The notes beneath the pieces were generated by a model, which was given only the letters and a program-made list of their open reading frames with translations, was not told the DNA's origin and did no database searches. DNA of 64,000 nucleotides, taken from contig MKSV01000003.1 of assembly GCA_001897435.1 (NCBI GenBank), positions 557,393 through 621,392 on the forward strand. The letters are read 5' to 3'. The stretch is from Acidobacteriales bacterium 59-55 (GTDB taxonomy: Bacteria; Acidobacteriota; Terriglobia; Terriglobales; Acidobacteriaceae). The translations under genes and the position numbers were made by a program. Shown piece after piece: positions 7,860 to 15,641 of the stretch (position 1 is its first letter; each line of letters begins with the position of its first letter).

Positions 7860-8891
7860 ATGCTATCCAAAGTCCGCATCCTTGCCGCGATTATCATCCT
7901 CGCCGCCACCACAGCCTTCGCGCAGCAGCCGCAGTTCCTCCACGCCCAGCTCACAACCGCGTCTGCCGACCACGGCCTCAACGCCGAACTCGACAGCCTC
8001 AGGCGCGAGGCCGCTCCGCTCTGGGTCGGCTACAACATCCCCGTCGCACAGAAGACCTTCTCAGACCGGTATCCGCGCATTGATTATCTCGAAGCCGATC
8101 ATCCCACCTACAAAGAAGAGGACGCTACCAGCTCCAGCGAAACCTCTTATGATCACGCGGTCCTTCTCTTCCGCATCGCCAACCACACCATCGAAAAGAT
8201 CCGCGTCGAAAACCCCAACCGCCAGATCGACGCCGGCAATCTCCGCGTCTTCTGGCTCAGCAACATCGCTCCCGGCGACAGCATCGCCACCCTCAAAGCC
8301 CTCGCTCTCAGCAACGATGAAAAGAAGCTCCGCGACAACGCCGTCTTCGCCATCTCCATCCATCGGTCACCCGAGACTCTTCCCACGCTCATCGGCCTGG
8401 CCGCTCCCGCCAATCCTCTCGACCTCCGCGAAAAGGCTGCTTTCTGGGTCGCCAACCAGCATAGCCACGAAGGCTTCGCGGCCCTTCAGAACTTCGCCCG
8501 CAAGGACACCGACGCCGCCTTCCGCGAGAAGATCGCCTTCGATCTCAACGTCAGCAACGATCCCGACGCCGTCAAGGAGCTCATCCGCATGGCCCACCAG
8601 GACGCTTCTCCGCAGGTCCGCAGGCAGGCCCAGTTCTGGATGGCAACCAAGGGCGGCAAGGTCGTCGCCGGCGATCTCCGCGACCTCGCCGAAAACGATC
8701 CCGACACCCAGGTTCGCAAATCGGCGGTCTTCGCGCTCTCCCGTCTTCCTCAGCCCGAAGCGACCACGCAGCTCATCCAGGTAGCCGGAACCAGCAAAGA
8801 CCCCGCCGTCCGCAAGCAGGCCGTCTTCTGGCTCGGCCAATCCCACGACCCTCGCGCCCTCGACTACCTCACCCGTCTGCTCCAGCAATAA
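7860..8891 (+). CDS. Exported HEAT-repeat protein
   Basis: 343 residues, with AGGAG just upstream of the ATG. Residues 1-20 are a signal peptide ending at AFAQQ. From about residue 120 the protein is a run of HEAT-like repeats, visible as recurring phrases such as LREKAAFWVANQHS, FREKIAFDLNVSNDP, VRRQAQFWMATKGG, VRKSAVFALSRLPQP and VRKQAVFWLGQSHDP with a period of about 31-33 residues. Such solenoids bind other proteins. It follows the sigma/anti-sigma/HEAT genes in the same direction but is separated by a REP-like element, so it may be a separate transcript or a downstream arm of the operon. Confidence 0.78.
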   Translation: MLSKVRILAAIIILAATTAFAQQPQFLHAQLTTASADHGLNAELDSLRREAAPLWVGYNIPVAQKTFSDRYPRIDYLEADHPTYKEEDATSSSETSYDHAVLLFRIANHTIEKIRVENPNRQIDAGNLRVFWLSNIAPGDSIATLKALALSNDEKKLRDNAVFAISIHRSPETLPTLIGLAAPANPLDLREKAAFWVANQHSHEGFAALQNFARKDTDAAFREKIAFDLNVSNDPDAVKELIRMAHQDASPQVRRQAQFWMATKGGKVVAGDLRDLAENDPDTQVRKSAVFALSRLPQPEATTQLIQVAGTSKDPAVRKQAVFWLGQSHDPRALDYLTRLLQQ

Positions 8892-8988
8892 ATCCCAGCC
8901 GTTTTCTCTCCCGGCATTCGACCCCGGCAACAGGTTCTCCGTGCAAATATGAAGTAGGCCACACAATGGCCCGGAGAGCCCTACGCCG

Positions 8989-10305
8989 ATGCGCCTTCGC
9001 ATCATCCTTCTGCTTCTGCTCGCCGCGGCGGCTCTGTTCAGCACGCCGCGCTGGATCGGGAGCACAACGCCGACCGAAGCCCTCGCCCTCAAGGCTGCGG
9101 CGCACAACTCCACCGCCTACACTCTTCCGCCCGCGAAGTTGAAGCAGGCTCAGGGCCTCTTCCGCACCCGGACCACACTCTACTTCGCCGGCAGCGCGTG
9201 GAGCATCCTGCAACTCCTTCTTCTGCTCGCGCTCGGCATTCCCGCCCGCCTGCGCGACATCGCGGTCAACGCCACCCGCAACCGGCTGGCGCAGTGCTTC
9301 CTGTTTACCTTATTTCTGTTTGGGATCATCGCCCTGCTCGACGCGCCGCTCGCGATCTACGGTCACCACCTTGGACTCAGCTACGGGCTCTCCATTCAGG
9401 GCTGGCCAAGCTGGCTCTGGGACCAGACCAAGAGCTTTCTCCTCGCCTGGATCGTCGGCGCTATGCTGATCCTGCTGCTCTTCTGGGCCATCCGCAAGTC
9501 TCCGACGCGCTGGTGGCTCTGGTTCTGGGTTCCGGCCATGGCGGCGGTCCTCTTCGGAGTCTTTCTCTCGCCCATCCTCGTCGATCCGCTCTTCAACAAG
9601 TTCGAGCCGCTCCAGCAATCGAACCCCGCCCTCGTCCAGCAGTTGGAGAAGGTCGTCGCCCGCAGCGGCGTCAGCCTTCCGCCCAGCCGCATGTTCTCCA
9701 TGCGCGCCAGCAGCAAGGTCACCGGCCTCAACGCCTACGTCACCGGCGTCGGCTCGTCCAAGCGCCTCGTCCTCTGGGACACGACCATCGCCCACGCCAC
9801 GCCCGACGAGATCTCCTCCGTCTTCGGCCACGAGCTTGGCCACTACGTCCTGCACCACATCGGCCTGGGCCTCGCCTTCACCGCGCTGCTGCTGCTCGTC
9901 GCCTTCTTCCTCGGGCAGAAGCTGACCCAGTGGATGCTGGGCCGCTTCGGTCCGCGCTGGCACATCCGCTCGCAGAACGACTGGGCCTGCCTCGCCGTTC
10001 TGCTGCTGGTGCTGAACATACTTTCCTTCGTCGCGGCTCCCATCGAAAACGCCTTCAGCCGCTCCATCGAGCACGCCGCCGACGTCTACGGGCAGGAGGC
10101 CATCCACGGCATCGTCGCCGACCCGCAGATAGTCACGCAACAGGCCTTCCAGCAGCTCGGCGAAGCCTCCCTCTCCGATCCCACGCCGCATCCCTTCGTC
10201 GAGTTCTGGACCTACAGCCACCCTTCCATCGAGAGCCGCGCTGCCTTCGCCGCCGCATACAACCCCTGGGCCGAGGGTCAGCATCCGAAATACTTCCTCA
10301 AATAA
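8989..10305 (+). CDS. M48 family (Ste24-type) membrane zinc metalloprotease
   Basis: 438 residues, a normal length for the Ste24/CAAX prenyl protease 1 family. Several membrane segments (about 4-18, 70-85, 105-125, 150-168, 180-198, 292-310 and 333-350) surround a zinc site HELGH at 281-285, with E361 in the conserved SRSIEHAADVYG as the third ligand. Bacterial relatives cleave membrane or prenyl-like peptide substrates for quality control. The weak GGAG at 8973 is twelve bases from the ATG, so the start is only moderately sure, but the hydrophobic N-terminus fits the family. The gene stands alone, followed by the HIT gene 56 bases later. Confidence 0.9.
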   Translation: MRLRIILLLLLAAAALFSTPRWIGSTTPTEALALKAAAHNSTAYTLPPAKLKQAQGLFRTRTTLYFAGSAWSILQLLLLLALGIPARLRDIAVNATRNRLAQCFLFTLFLFGIIALLDAPLAIYGHHLGLSYGLSIQGWPSWLWDQTKSFLLAWIVGAMLILLLFWAIRKSPTRWWLWFWVPAMAAVLFGVFLSPILVDPLFNKFEPLQQSNPALVQQLEKVVARSGVSLPPSRMFSMRASSKVTGLNAYVTGVGSSKRLVLWDTTIAHATPDEISSVFGHELGHYVLHHIGLGLAFTALLLLVAFFLGQKLTQWMLGRFGPRWHIRSQNDWACLAVLLLVLNILSFVAAPIENAFSRSIEHAADVYGQEAIHGIVADPQIVTQQAFQQLGEASLSDPTPHPFVEFWTYSHPSIESRAAFAAAYNPWAEGQHPKYFLK

Positions 10306-10361
10306 AATTGATGGAATATTTCAGGTAGACGACAGATTGAAAGAAAGCCTTGAACCGACTG

Positions 10362-10706
10362 ATGCCTAGCGACTGTTTATTCTGCAAAATCGTAGAGGGT
10401 ACGATCCCCGCAAACCGCGTGTACCAGGACGATCTCTGCATCGTCTTTCCCGACATCAACCCACAGGCTCCTACTCATCTGCTGGTGATCCCCAAACAGC
10501 ACATCGCCTCTCAGGCCAAGGCAGCCGCCGAAGATACGCCCCTTCTCGGCCATCTGCTGGCCGTCGCCGCCGACACTGCGCGCAGACGAAAGCTGGACCG
10601 CGGCTACCGTGTCGTGCTTAACACCGGCGACGAGGGCGGCCAGACCGTCAACCACCTCCATCTCCACCTGCTCGGCGGACGGCCCATGACCTGGCCTCCC
10701 GGCTAG
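10362..10706 (+). CDS. HIT family (histidine triad) nucleotide-binding protein
   Basis: 114 residues from ATG 10362, which gives the usual family beginning MPSDCLFCKI; an in-frame TTG at 10350 would add four residues. The histidine triad HLHLHLL is at 98-104, with H100 or its neighbours expected to act on the phosphoramidate bond. C5 and C8 are the zinc cysteines of the Hint branch. The known role is hydrolysis of AMP-lysine or AMP-amide bonds in the cytoplasm. Confidence 0.93.
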   Translation: MPSDCLFCKIVEGTIPANRVYQDDLCIVFPDINPQAPTHLLVIPKQHIASQAKAAAEDTPLLGHLLAVAADTARRRKLDRGYRVVLNTGDEGGQTVNHLHLHLLGGRPMTWPPG

Positions 10707-10764
10707 AGCGGTTCGAAAAAGTATGCCGAAAAACTTGACCGACCCCGGCTGAAGAACAACAGAG

Positions 10765-10943
10765 ACAAAGGCAAATACAGGGGTCTCTCCGCTGCGCTTC
10801 GCTCCGGTCGAGATGACGTGCATTTGCGGTTCGAGGGCGACGCCTTAAAGTCCGTCCCCAATAAATCCACGTCATCTCGACCGAAGCAACGGACAGTTTC
10901 ACCGTCCGTTGCGCAGCGGAGAGACCCCTGTATTTGCCTTTGT
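10765..10943. repeat. Long inverted-repeat element between convergent genes
   Basis: A 33-bp perfect arm at 10765-10797 is the exact reverse complement of 10911-10943. Inside it a second 16-bp perfect pair, CGGTCGAGATGACGTG (10805-10820) and its complement (10868-10883), continues the stem. A smaller hairpin (CAACGGAC / GTCCGTTG) sits within the right half at 10887-10912. The whole 179-bp unit could extrude as a cruciform or act as a two-way terminator between the HIT gene and the minus-strand hypothetical. It looks like a miniature mobile element; no transposase is in the window. Confidence 0.88.
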
Positions 10944-10987
10944 CCTTGCCGTTGTTTGTCATGCCTTACTAAGCTAAGGATTCAACT

Positions 10988-11617
10988 TTAAGGATGTTTT
11001 GCCGCGGCCTTCTCCGCCTCCGCCACTGCCTTCCTGAACTCTGCCACGGCAGGAACCGTATGTGCTCGAAGACCATCCTTCGCCGCATATCTCCACACCG
11101 GGCCGGCATCGAGCGGACGATCTCCGCCGCCTTCAAAGACAGTAAACGAATCCTCTGACCCGCCAATCTCCATCTGCGGATGTGGGCTGTCCGATCGCGA
11201 TCCCAGCGGCGGCGCACTCGACATATCCGGCTGCTGGCCATGCTGCCCACCGATCATGACCCCGTTGTCCGTGGGATCGATGACTCCGGCGCGACGGTTC
11301 TGCCGGGGATCGGAGATGGTCTGGTTCACCAGCCGTCCCTGCCCCTTGCGCACCACCACGATCAGATCCGCGGTCTGCGTCGACAGCACCGGCTCAAATC
11401 TTCCCCAGTTCAGCAGCGCGGTCTCGACATCCTTTTGCGCCACCTGGTTCGCGCGCGGATCGTCGACCGAGATACCCGCGTCCGGGTCGATGATGACGGC
11501 GATCGTTCGGGCATGCAGAACGGAAGGCGGCAGGGTTCTCTTCGTCTTGTCCTTCGCCAGGACGGAAGTTGCCAGCAGAAGACTCAGTGCAAACACAGCA
11601 GACGCACGCAGCTTCAT
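10988..11617 (-). CDS. Exported hypothetical protein
   Basis: 209 residues. Residues 1-21 are a signal peptide (MKLRASAVFALSLLLATSVLA). A folded part at about 30-100 (ARTIAVIIDPDAGISVDDPRANQ, ALLNWGRFEPV, ADLIVVVRKG) has the alternating strand-helix look of a lipoprotein/DUF4136-like domain, and a Gly/Pro/Asp-rich linker follows before a helical end (PAVAEFRKAVAEAEKAAAKHP). I do not recognise a specific family. It is convergent with the HIT gene across the inverted-repeat element. Confidence 0.7.
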   Translation of the reverse strand: MKLRASAVFALSLLLATSVLAKDKTKRTLPPSVLHARTIAVIIDPDAGISVDDPRANQVAQKDVETALLNWGRFEPVLSTQTADLIVVVRKGQGRLVNQTISDPRQNRRAGVIDPTDNGVMIGGQHGQQPDMSSAPPLGSRSDSPHPQMEIGGSEDSFTVFEGGGDRPLDAGPVWRYAAKDGLRAHTVPAVAEFRKAVAEAEKAAAKHP

Positions 11618-11686
11618 TCCCGACCTCCCTCGCCGCTACGCCCCGATATTACGCCGATCCTGATCGCGGCAGACAGTTGCAAGCTG

Positions 11687-11715
11687 AAAAAGCCCCTCGG
11701 CAGTTGCCGTGGGGC
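11687..11715 (-). terminator. Intrinsic terminator of the pseudo-receiver gene
   Basis: Read on the minus strand: GCCCC-A-CGGCA-AC-TGCCG-A-GGGGC followed by TTTTT (complement of 11687-11691). The stem has one symmetric mismatch. It begins 55 bases after the stop at 11770. Confidence 0.8.
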
Positions 11716-11769
11716 CTTCTCAGAACTAAGTCGTCGCGCATTGAGTTCGACGCCCGCGACCAGCAGCGT

Positions 11770-12873
11770 CTACTGGTTGTAGTTCGGCTCGTCCTCGTCG
11801 GCGATGCCGTAGCGGCGCAGCAGGTTGGGCAGGTTCTGCGAGAACGCCGCGCGCGGCATCACCGTATCGCAGCCCGCTTCGACAGCCTTCGCCTTCAAAT
11901 CTCCCTGCAGGTGCGAGAGGAAGCCGACGATCGATGTGCTCTTCTTGAGCTTCGTCTTCAACTTCGGAATCAGCGTCAGCGGCTTAGCGTTCGCGTTGTT
12001 GAGGTCGAAGACGATGAGCCCCGGACGATCTTCTTCCTCGCCCCCGGTCAACTGGGTAATCGACTCCTTGTCGTTCTTGATGAAGGCGATCTTTACCCCC
12101 AGCTTGCGCGCCGTCTCCTGAATCTTCGCGACGAAGAACAGGTCTTCGATAAAGAAGTAGATCTTGGTCGGCGCATCTTCCGGAATCGGGATCGTCTTCC
12201 CCTGCGAGTAGTCGATCGGCTGCGAGTCGCTCTGGTAGCCGCGGCCGCTGCTCCGCGCCTGGAAGTTGCCGTGCGTCTCGATGGTCGATGGCGGCGTGTC
12301 GGCAAAGTTGCCGTTCACCACCCGGTAGCTGTGATCCATGGGACCGACGAAGCTGCGTGGTCCGCGCTGCTGCTTGCCGCCGCCTCCGCCACCACCCTTG
12401 CGCTTGTAGCCGTTGTTGCCCGGCTGATGGCTGTTGCCGTCGCGGTAGCCGCCGCCGTTGCTGCCGCTGGCTACGTTGCCCGGATTCTCCGGCCCGCGCT
12501 GCCGGTCGCGGTCGCGGAACTTCTTCTTCCAGCGCTTGCCTGTGGAAGATCCATTCGCGCCATTCTGCTGCTGGCCTGCGCCAGCCTGAAAGTTCTGAGC
12601 ACCCTGTGGCTGCGCCTGCTGCGGCTGCACGCCAACTGCCTGTATCGAGCCGATTGCCTGCTCCCCGGCCTGTTCGCCGTCCGGTTGCGCACCCTGCGGT
12701 GCGTCCGATCCTTTATTCTTGCGTTTGCGCCGCCGTCTGCGGCTGCTTTTGGATTGGCCCATGCCATGCGGCACGTTCGGTCCGGAGAACTGCTCGTCGC
12801 CGTCCTGCGGACCGGCTGACATTGGCGCCCCCTGGTGAGACTCCACCTCGGGTACATTCTGCTCTGAAGTCAT
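11770..12873 (-). CDS. Disordered, basic protein with C-terminal degenerate receiver domain
   Basis: 367 residues from the ATG at 12873; upstream frame to 12963 has no proper start signal, whereas a purine-rich AGGAAGTGGAAG precedes this ATG. Residues 41-55 are an Arg/Lys cluster (SKSSRRRRRKRKNKG), about 60-180 are low-complexity Gln/Gly/Asn with further basic patches and a run of seven glycines, and 236-356 fold like a response-regulator receiver domain. D290 at the end of strand 3 (GLIVFDLNN) fits the phosphorylation site and E243-D244 the acidic pair, but the conserved Lys at strand 5 is Arg (VMPRAAF). The N-terminus suggests nucleic-acid binding; that is inference. Confidence 0.75.
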   Translation of the reverse strand: MTSEQNVPEVESHQGAPMSAGPQDGDEQFSGPNVPHGMGQSKSSRRRRRKRKNKGSDAPQGAQPDGEQAGEQAIGSIQAVGVQPQQAQPQGAQNFQAGAGQQQNGANGSSTGKRWKKKFRDRDRQRGPENPGNVASGSNGGGYRDGNSHQPGNNGYKRKGGGGGGGKQQRGPRSFVGPMDHSYRVVNGNFADTPPSTIETHGNFQARSSGRGYQSDSQPIDYSQGKTIPIPEDAPTKIYFFIEDLFFVAKIQETARKLGVKIAFIKNDKESITQLTGGEEEDRPGLIVFDLNNANAKPLTLIPKLKTKLKKSTSIVGFLSHLQGDLKAKAVEAGCDTVMPRAAFSQNLPNLLRRYGIADEDEPNYNQ

Positions 12874-13333
12874 GCTTCCACTTCCTATTGCTTCGATCAC
12901 AATTAGCGCTTCGCACTCACGCTGCGGGCATCGCGAGTCCCCGCATTGACTGCGCGGGCCCAACCATACCGGTGTTGCAGCGTCAGGGGAAACGGTCTCA
13001 AATTACACTCGAACGGACGTCTTCTATTGATGTAGTGACTGTGGCGAGCGGTCAGCAGCCAACTGCTATCGCCGGCTACGCTCAACCCGGAACGCCTTAC
13101 CTTGGCGGCCCCTCACCCTCTACCTGGTTTTCCGACAGAGTCCCACAAATCCACTGTGCGCGGGCTGCTTGCCCCAATCTTACACAATTCACTGAATTGG
13201 CGGTACACAATGATCGGCACCCACAGCCGGTTCACGAGGTAAGCCTAAGACTACGCGCAAAGGCGGCAATTGGCAAGAATTCTTTGTCAAGCCCCCTCCT
13301 CCGGCCTGCTCACCGGCTCTCTTGTCCGGTTCC
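12874..13333. other. Gene-free 460-bp region
   Basis: It lies downstream of mntH and upstream of the pseudo-receiver gene, both on the minus strand, so it should hold the latter's promoter. The only clear structure is the palindrome CAATTCA-C-TGAATTG at 13185-13199. No RNA gene or convincing coding frame was recognised. Confidence 0.55.
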
Positions 13334-14740
13334 CTACTGCCCGAAGGCGATCTGCCCCAGCAGCACCGCATTCAGCGTCAGGATGATGCCGACCGCCGCC
13401 CATCCCGCGATCCGCGTCCGCGTCGCGCTGACGAAGCTATCCATCACCGACCGCCGGTTGGTCAATATCAGCAGTGGAATCAACGCGAACGGCAATGCAA
13501 AGCTCAACACCACCTGCGACAGGATCAGTATCTTCAGCGGATCGAGTCCCACCCCGATCACGATCAGCGCCGGAAGAATCGTAATCAGCCGCCGCAGGAA
13601 GATCGAGAACTTGATGTCGAGGAATCCCTCGATGATTACCTGCCCCGCCATCACGCCCACGGTCGAGGACGACAACCCCGAGCACAGCAGCGCCACCGCA
13701 AAGATCGTCGCCGACGCCGGCCCCAGCAGCGGCCCCAGCGTGTGGTGCGCCTCTTCGATCGTCGTCACCGGGTTGGGCAGATGCGAGAACGCCACCGCCG
13801 CCATCACGATCATCGCTGAATTGATCAGCCACGCTCCGTTCATCGCCACGAAGACGTCGATCAGCTCGAACTTCAGATACTTGCGCCGCCGCGAAAATCC
13901 CTTGAGCGCGGGCTTCTGCTTCAGTTCCTTCACCCTTGGCTGCACCAGCGCCGAATGCAGGTAGATCACATGCGGCATCACCGTCGCGCCCAGCATCCCC
14001 ACGGCAACATACAGACTGGCATGAAACTGGTTAGGATCGAGCGTCGGCACCAACGTCCGGAACGCCGCCTGCTGCCAGTCCGGATGCACCAGGAAGATCT
14101 CAAAGCCGTAGCAAAGCCCAATCACCGCGACGAATGCCATGATGCCCCACTCCAGCCACCGATACCCCGCCAGGTCCAGCGCCAGAATCAGGAATACCGC
14201 CACCGTCGATGCCATCGCCGCGCCGAACATCACCCCGGTCTGCGTCCAGCCATGCGCCAGCAGCGCCGGCCCGATCAGCAGGTAAAACCCCAGCGCCGCG
14301 CCCAGAAACTCCGCCAGGTCGGTCGCAATGGCCGACACCTCCGCCGCCGCCCAGAGAAAGATCGTCATCGGCCGCGAAAAATGTTTCCGGCAGTTCTGCG
14401 GCAGGGTCAGCCCGGTCACAATGCCCAGCTTGGCCGAAAGGTACTGAATCAGGATGGCCATCGCATTCGACCACAACAGCACCCACAGCAACCGGTAGCC
14501 AAAGCGGCTACCACCCTCGATGTTGGTCGCGAAGTTCCCCGGATCGATGTACGCCACCGACGCCACGAACGCCGGCCCGAAGTACCTCCACATCTCGTTC
14601 CGCCGGAAGCTGAACCGGCGCGGTGCGGCTATCGTGTCGGTCGCAGCCGAGAGCATCACAGCCGAATCAGCAACCGCCTCGGTCTCCTCACCAGCGAACG
14701 ACGATAACCGGGAACCCTCCATGACCCTCCAGAAAGACAT
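13334..14740 (-). CDS. mntH: Nramp-type divalent metal (Mn2+/Fe2+) transporter
   Basis: 468 residues from ATG 14740; an alternative ATG at 14722 has GGAGG three bases upstream and is also possible. About eleven membrane helices. The metal site is intact: DPGN in helix 1 (AYIDPGNFATNIEGGSRFGY) and MPH in helix 6 (LGATVMPHVIYLHSALVQ). The signature AEVSAIATDLAEFLGAALGF is also present. The protein imports Mn2+ or Fe2+ with protons across the inner membrane. It is divergent from a DtxR/MntR-family regulator gene, and two palindromic boxes sit in the shared promoter region, so metal-dependent repression is likely. It has an N-terminal extension of about 45 residues before the first helix. Confidence 0.93.
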   Translation of the reverse strand: MSFWRVMEGSRLSSFAGEETEAVADSAVMLSAATDTIAAPRRFSFRRNEMWRYFGPAFVASVAYIDPGNFATNIEGGSRFGYRLLWVLLWSNAMAILIQYLSAKLGIVTGLTLPQNCRKHFSRPMTIFLWAAAEVSAIATDLAEFLGAALGFYLLIGPALLAHGWTQTGVMFGAAMASTVAVFLILALDLAGYRWLEWGIMAFVAVIGLCYGFEIFLVHPDWQQAAFRTLVPTLDPNQFHASLYVAVGMLGATVMPHVIYLHSALVQPRVKELKQKPALKGFSRRRKYLKFELIDVFVAMNGAWLINSAMIVMAAVAFSHLPNPVTTIEEAHHTLGPLLGPASATIFAVALLCSGLSSSTVGVMAGQVIIEGFLDIKFSIFLRRLITILPALIVIGVGLDPLKILILSQVVLSFALPFALIPLLILTNRRSVMDSFVSATRTRIAGWAAVGIILTLNAVLLGQIAFGQ

Positions 14741-14756
14741 CCGGGAGCCTGCTCAT

Positions 14757-14787
14757 TTAGGCTTCCCTAATAATTAGGTATACCTAA
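14757..14787. promoter_or_regulatory. Tandem DtxR/MntR-type operator boxes
   Basis: TTAGGCTTCCCTAA at 14757-14770 (TTAGG...CCTAA arms, imperfect centre) and TTAGGTATACCTAA at 14774-14787 (perfect palindrome). They are three bases apart and lie between mntH and mntR. The TTAGG/CCTAA half-sites match the kind of site bound by DtxR-family repressors. Binding is inferred. Confidence 0.8.
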
Positions 14788-14842
14788 ATCAAGGAAATGA
14801 GTCAAACTGAAAGTGCAGAAATCAGCACACGGAGATCAAGTC

Positions 14843-15538
14843 ATGCCCCCCCGCCGCCAGGCGAACCGCAACAGCGAGTCCGTCGACAACTATTTGAAGG
14901 CCATCCTCTCCCTCGGCGGGGTAGAGCATCGCCGCGTCACCAGCACCGCGCTTGCCGGCCATCTCGGCGTCGCGCCCGCCTCGGTGACCAATATGCTGCA
15001 AAAACTCGCCTCCGCGCCGACGCCCATGGTCGAGTACGAACGCCATCGCGGAGTCCAGCTTTCGGCTGACGGCAAGCGCCGCGCTCTCGAGATCGTGCGC
15101 CATCACCGGCTCATCGAGACCTTTCTCTACGAAGTTCTCGACTACCCCATCGAAGAGGTGCACGAGGAGGCAGAGCGGCTGGAGCACTTCATCTCCGAGC
15201 GCTTCGAGGAGCGCATCGCCGCCAAACTTGGCCACCCCCGCATCGACCCGCACGGCCACTCCATCCCGACCATGGAAGGCGAGATGACCGAACCGAACTC
15301 CGTTCCCCTGACCGAGGTGCTGCAGGGCGGAACTTTCGTCATCGACAGCGTCTCGGACCGCGACGCGCACACCCTTCGAGAGTTGAAGGCCAGCGGCATC
15401 AGGCCCGGCGCCCAGCTTCGTGTCAGGAAGAACACTCCGGCCGAGGGCTATTCGGTCAGCATCGGACGCTCCTCCCGCGCAGTCGGCCTCTCGCGCGAGG
15501 CCGCCGGTGACATCCGCCTCGTCCCAAGCACAAAGTGA
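14843..15538 (+). CDS. mntR: DtxR/MntR-family metal-dependent transcriptional regulator
   Basis: 231 residues from ATG 14843, picked because GGAGA lies eight bases upstream; a GTG at 14813 is less likely. Residues about 8-70 form the winged helix (ESVDNYLKAILSLGG ... VTSTALAGHLGVAPASVTNMLQKLA). The metal-binding and dimerisation part at about 75-140 has the H/E-rich pattern RHHRLIETFLYEVLDYPIEEVHEEAERLEHFISERFEERIAAKLGHPRIDPHG. A C-terminal SH3-like/FeoA domain (about 155-228) is present, so this is the long, DtxR-like form. It should repress mntH when Mn or Fe is sufficient. Confidence 0.92.
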   Translation: MPPRRQANRNSESVDNYLKAILSLGGVEHRRVTSTALAGHLGVAPASVTNMLQKLASAPTPMVEYERHRGVQLSADGKRRALEIVRHHRLIETFLYEVLDYPIEEVHEEAERLEHFISERFEERIAAKLGHPRIDPHGHSIPTMEGEMTEPNSVPLTEVLQGGTFVIDSVSDRDAHTLRELKASGIRPGAQLRVRKNTPAEGYSVSIGRSSRAVGLSREAAGDIRLVPSTK

Positions 15539-15641
15539 TGACGGAAGCGGCACTCCAACCTCACGTCATCGATTTTCCCTTTATCCGCCCATCGAGTAAC
15601 CGCAGACTCCCACAGGAAATCCTGCGAAGATAATAAGAACT

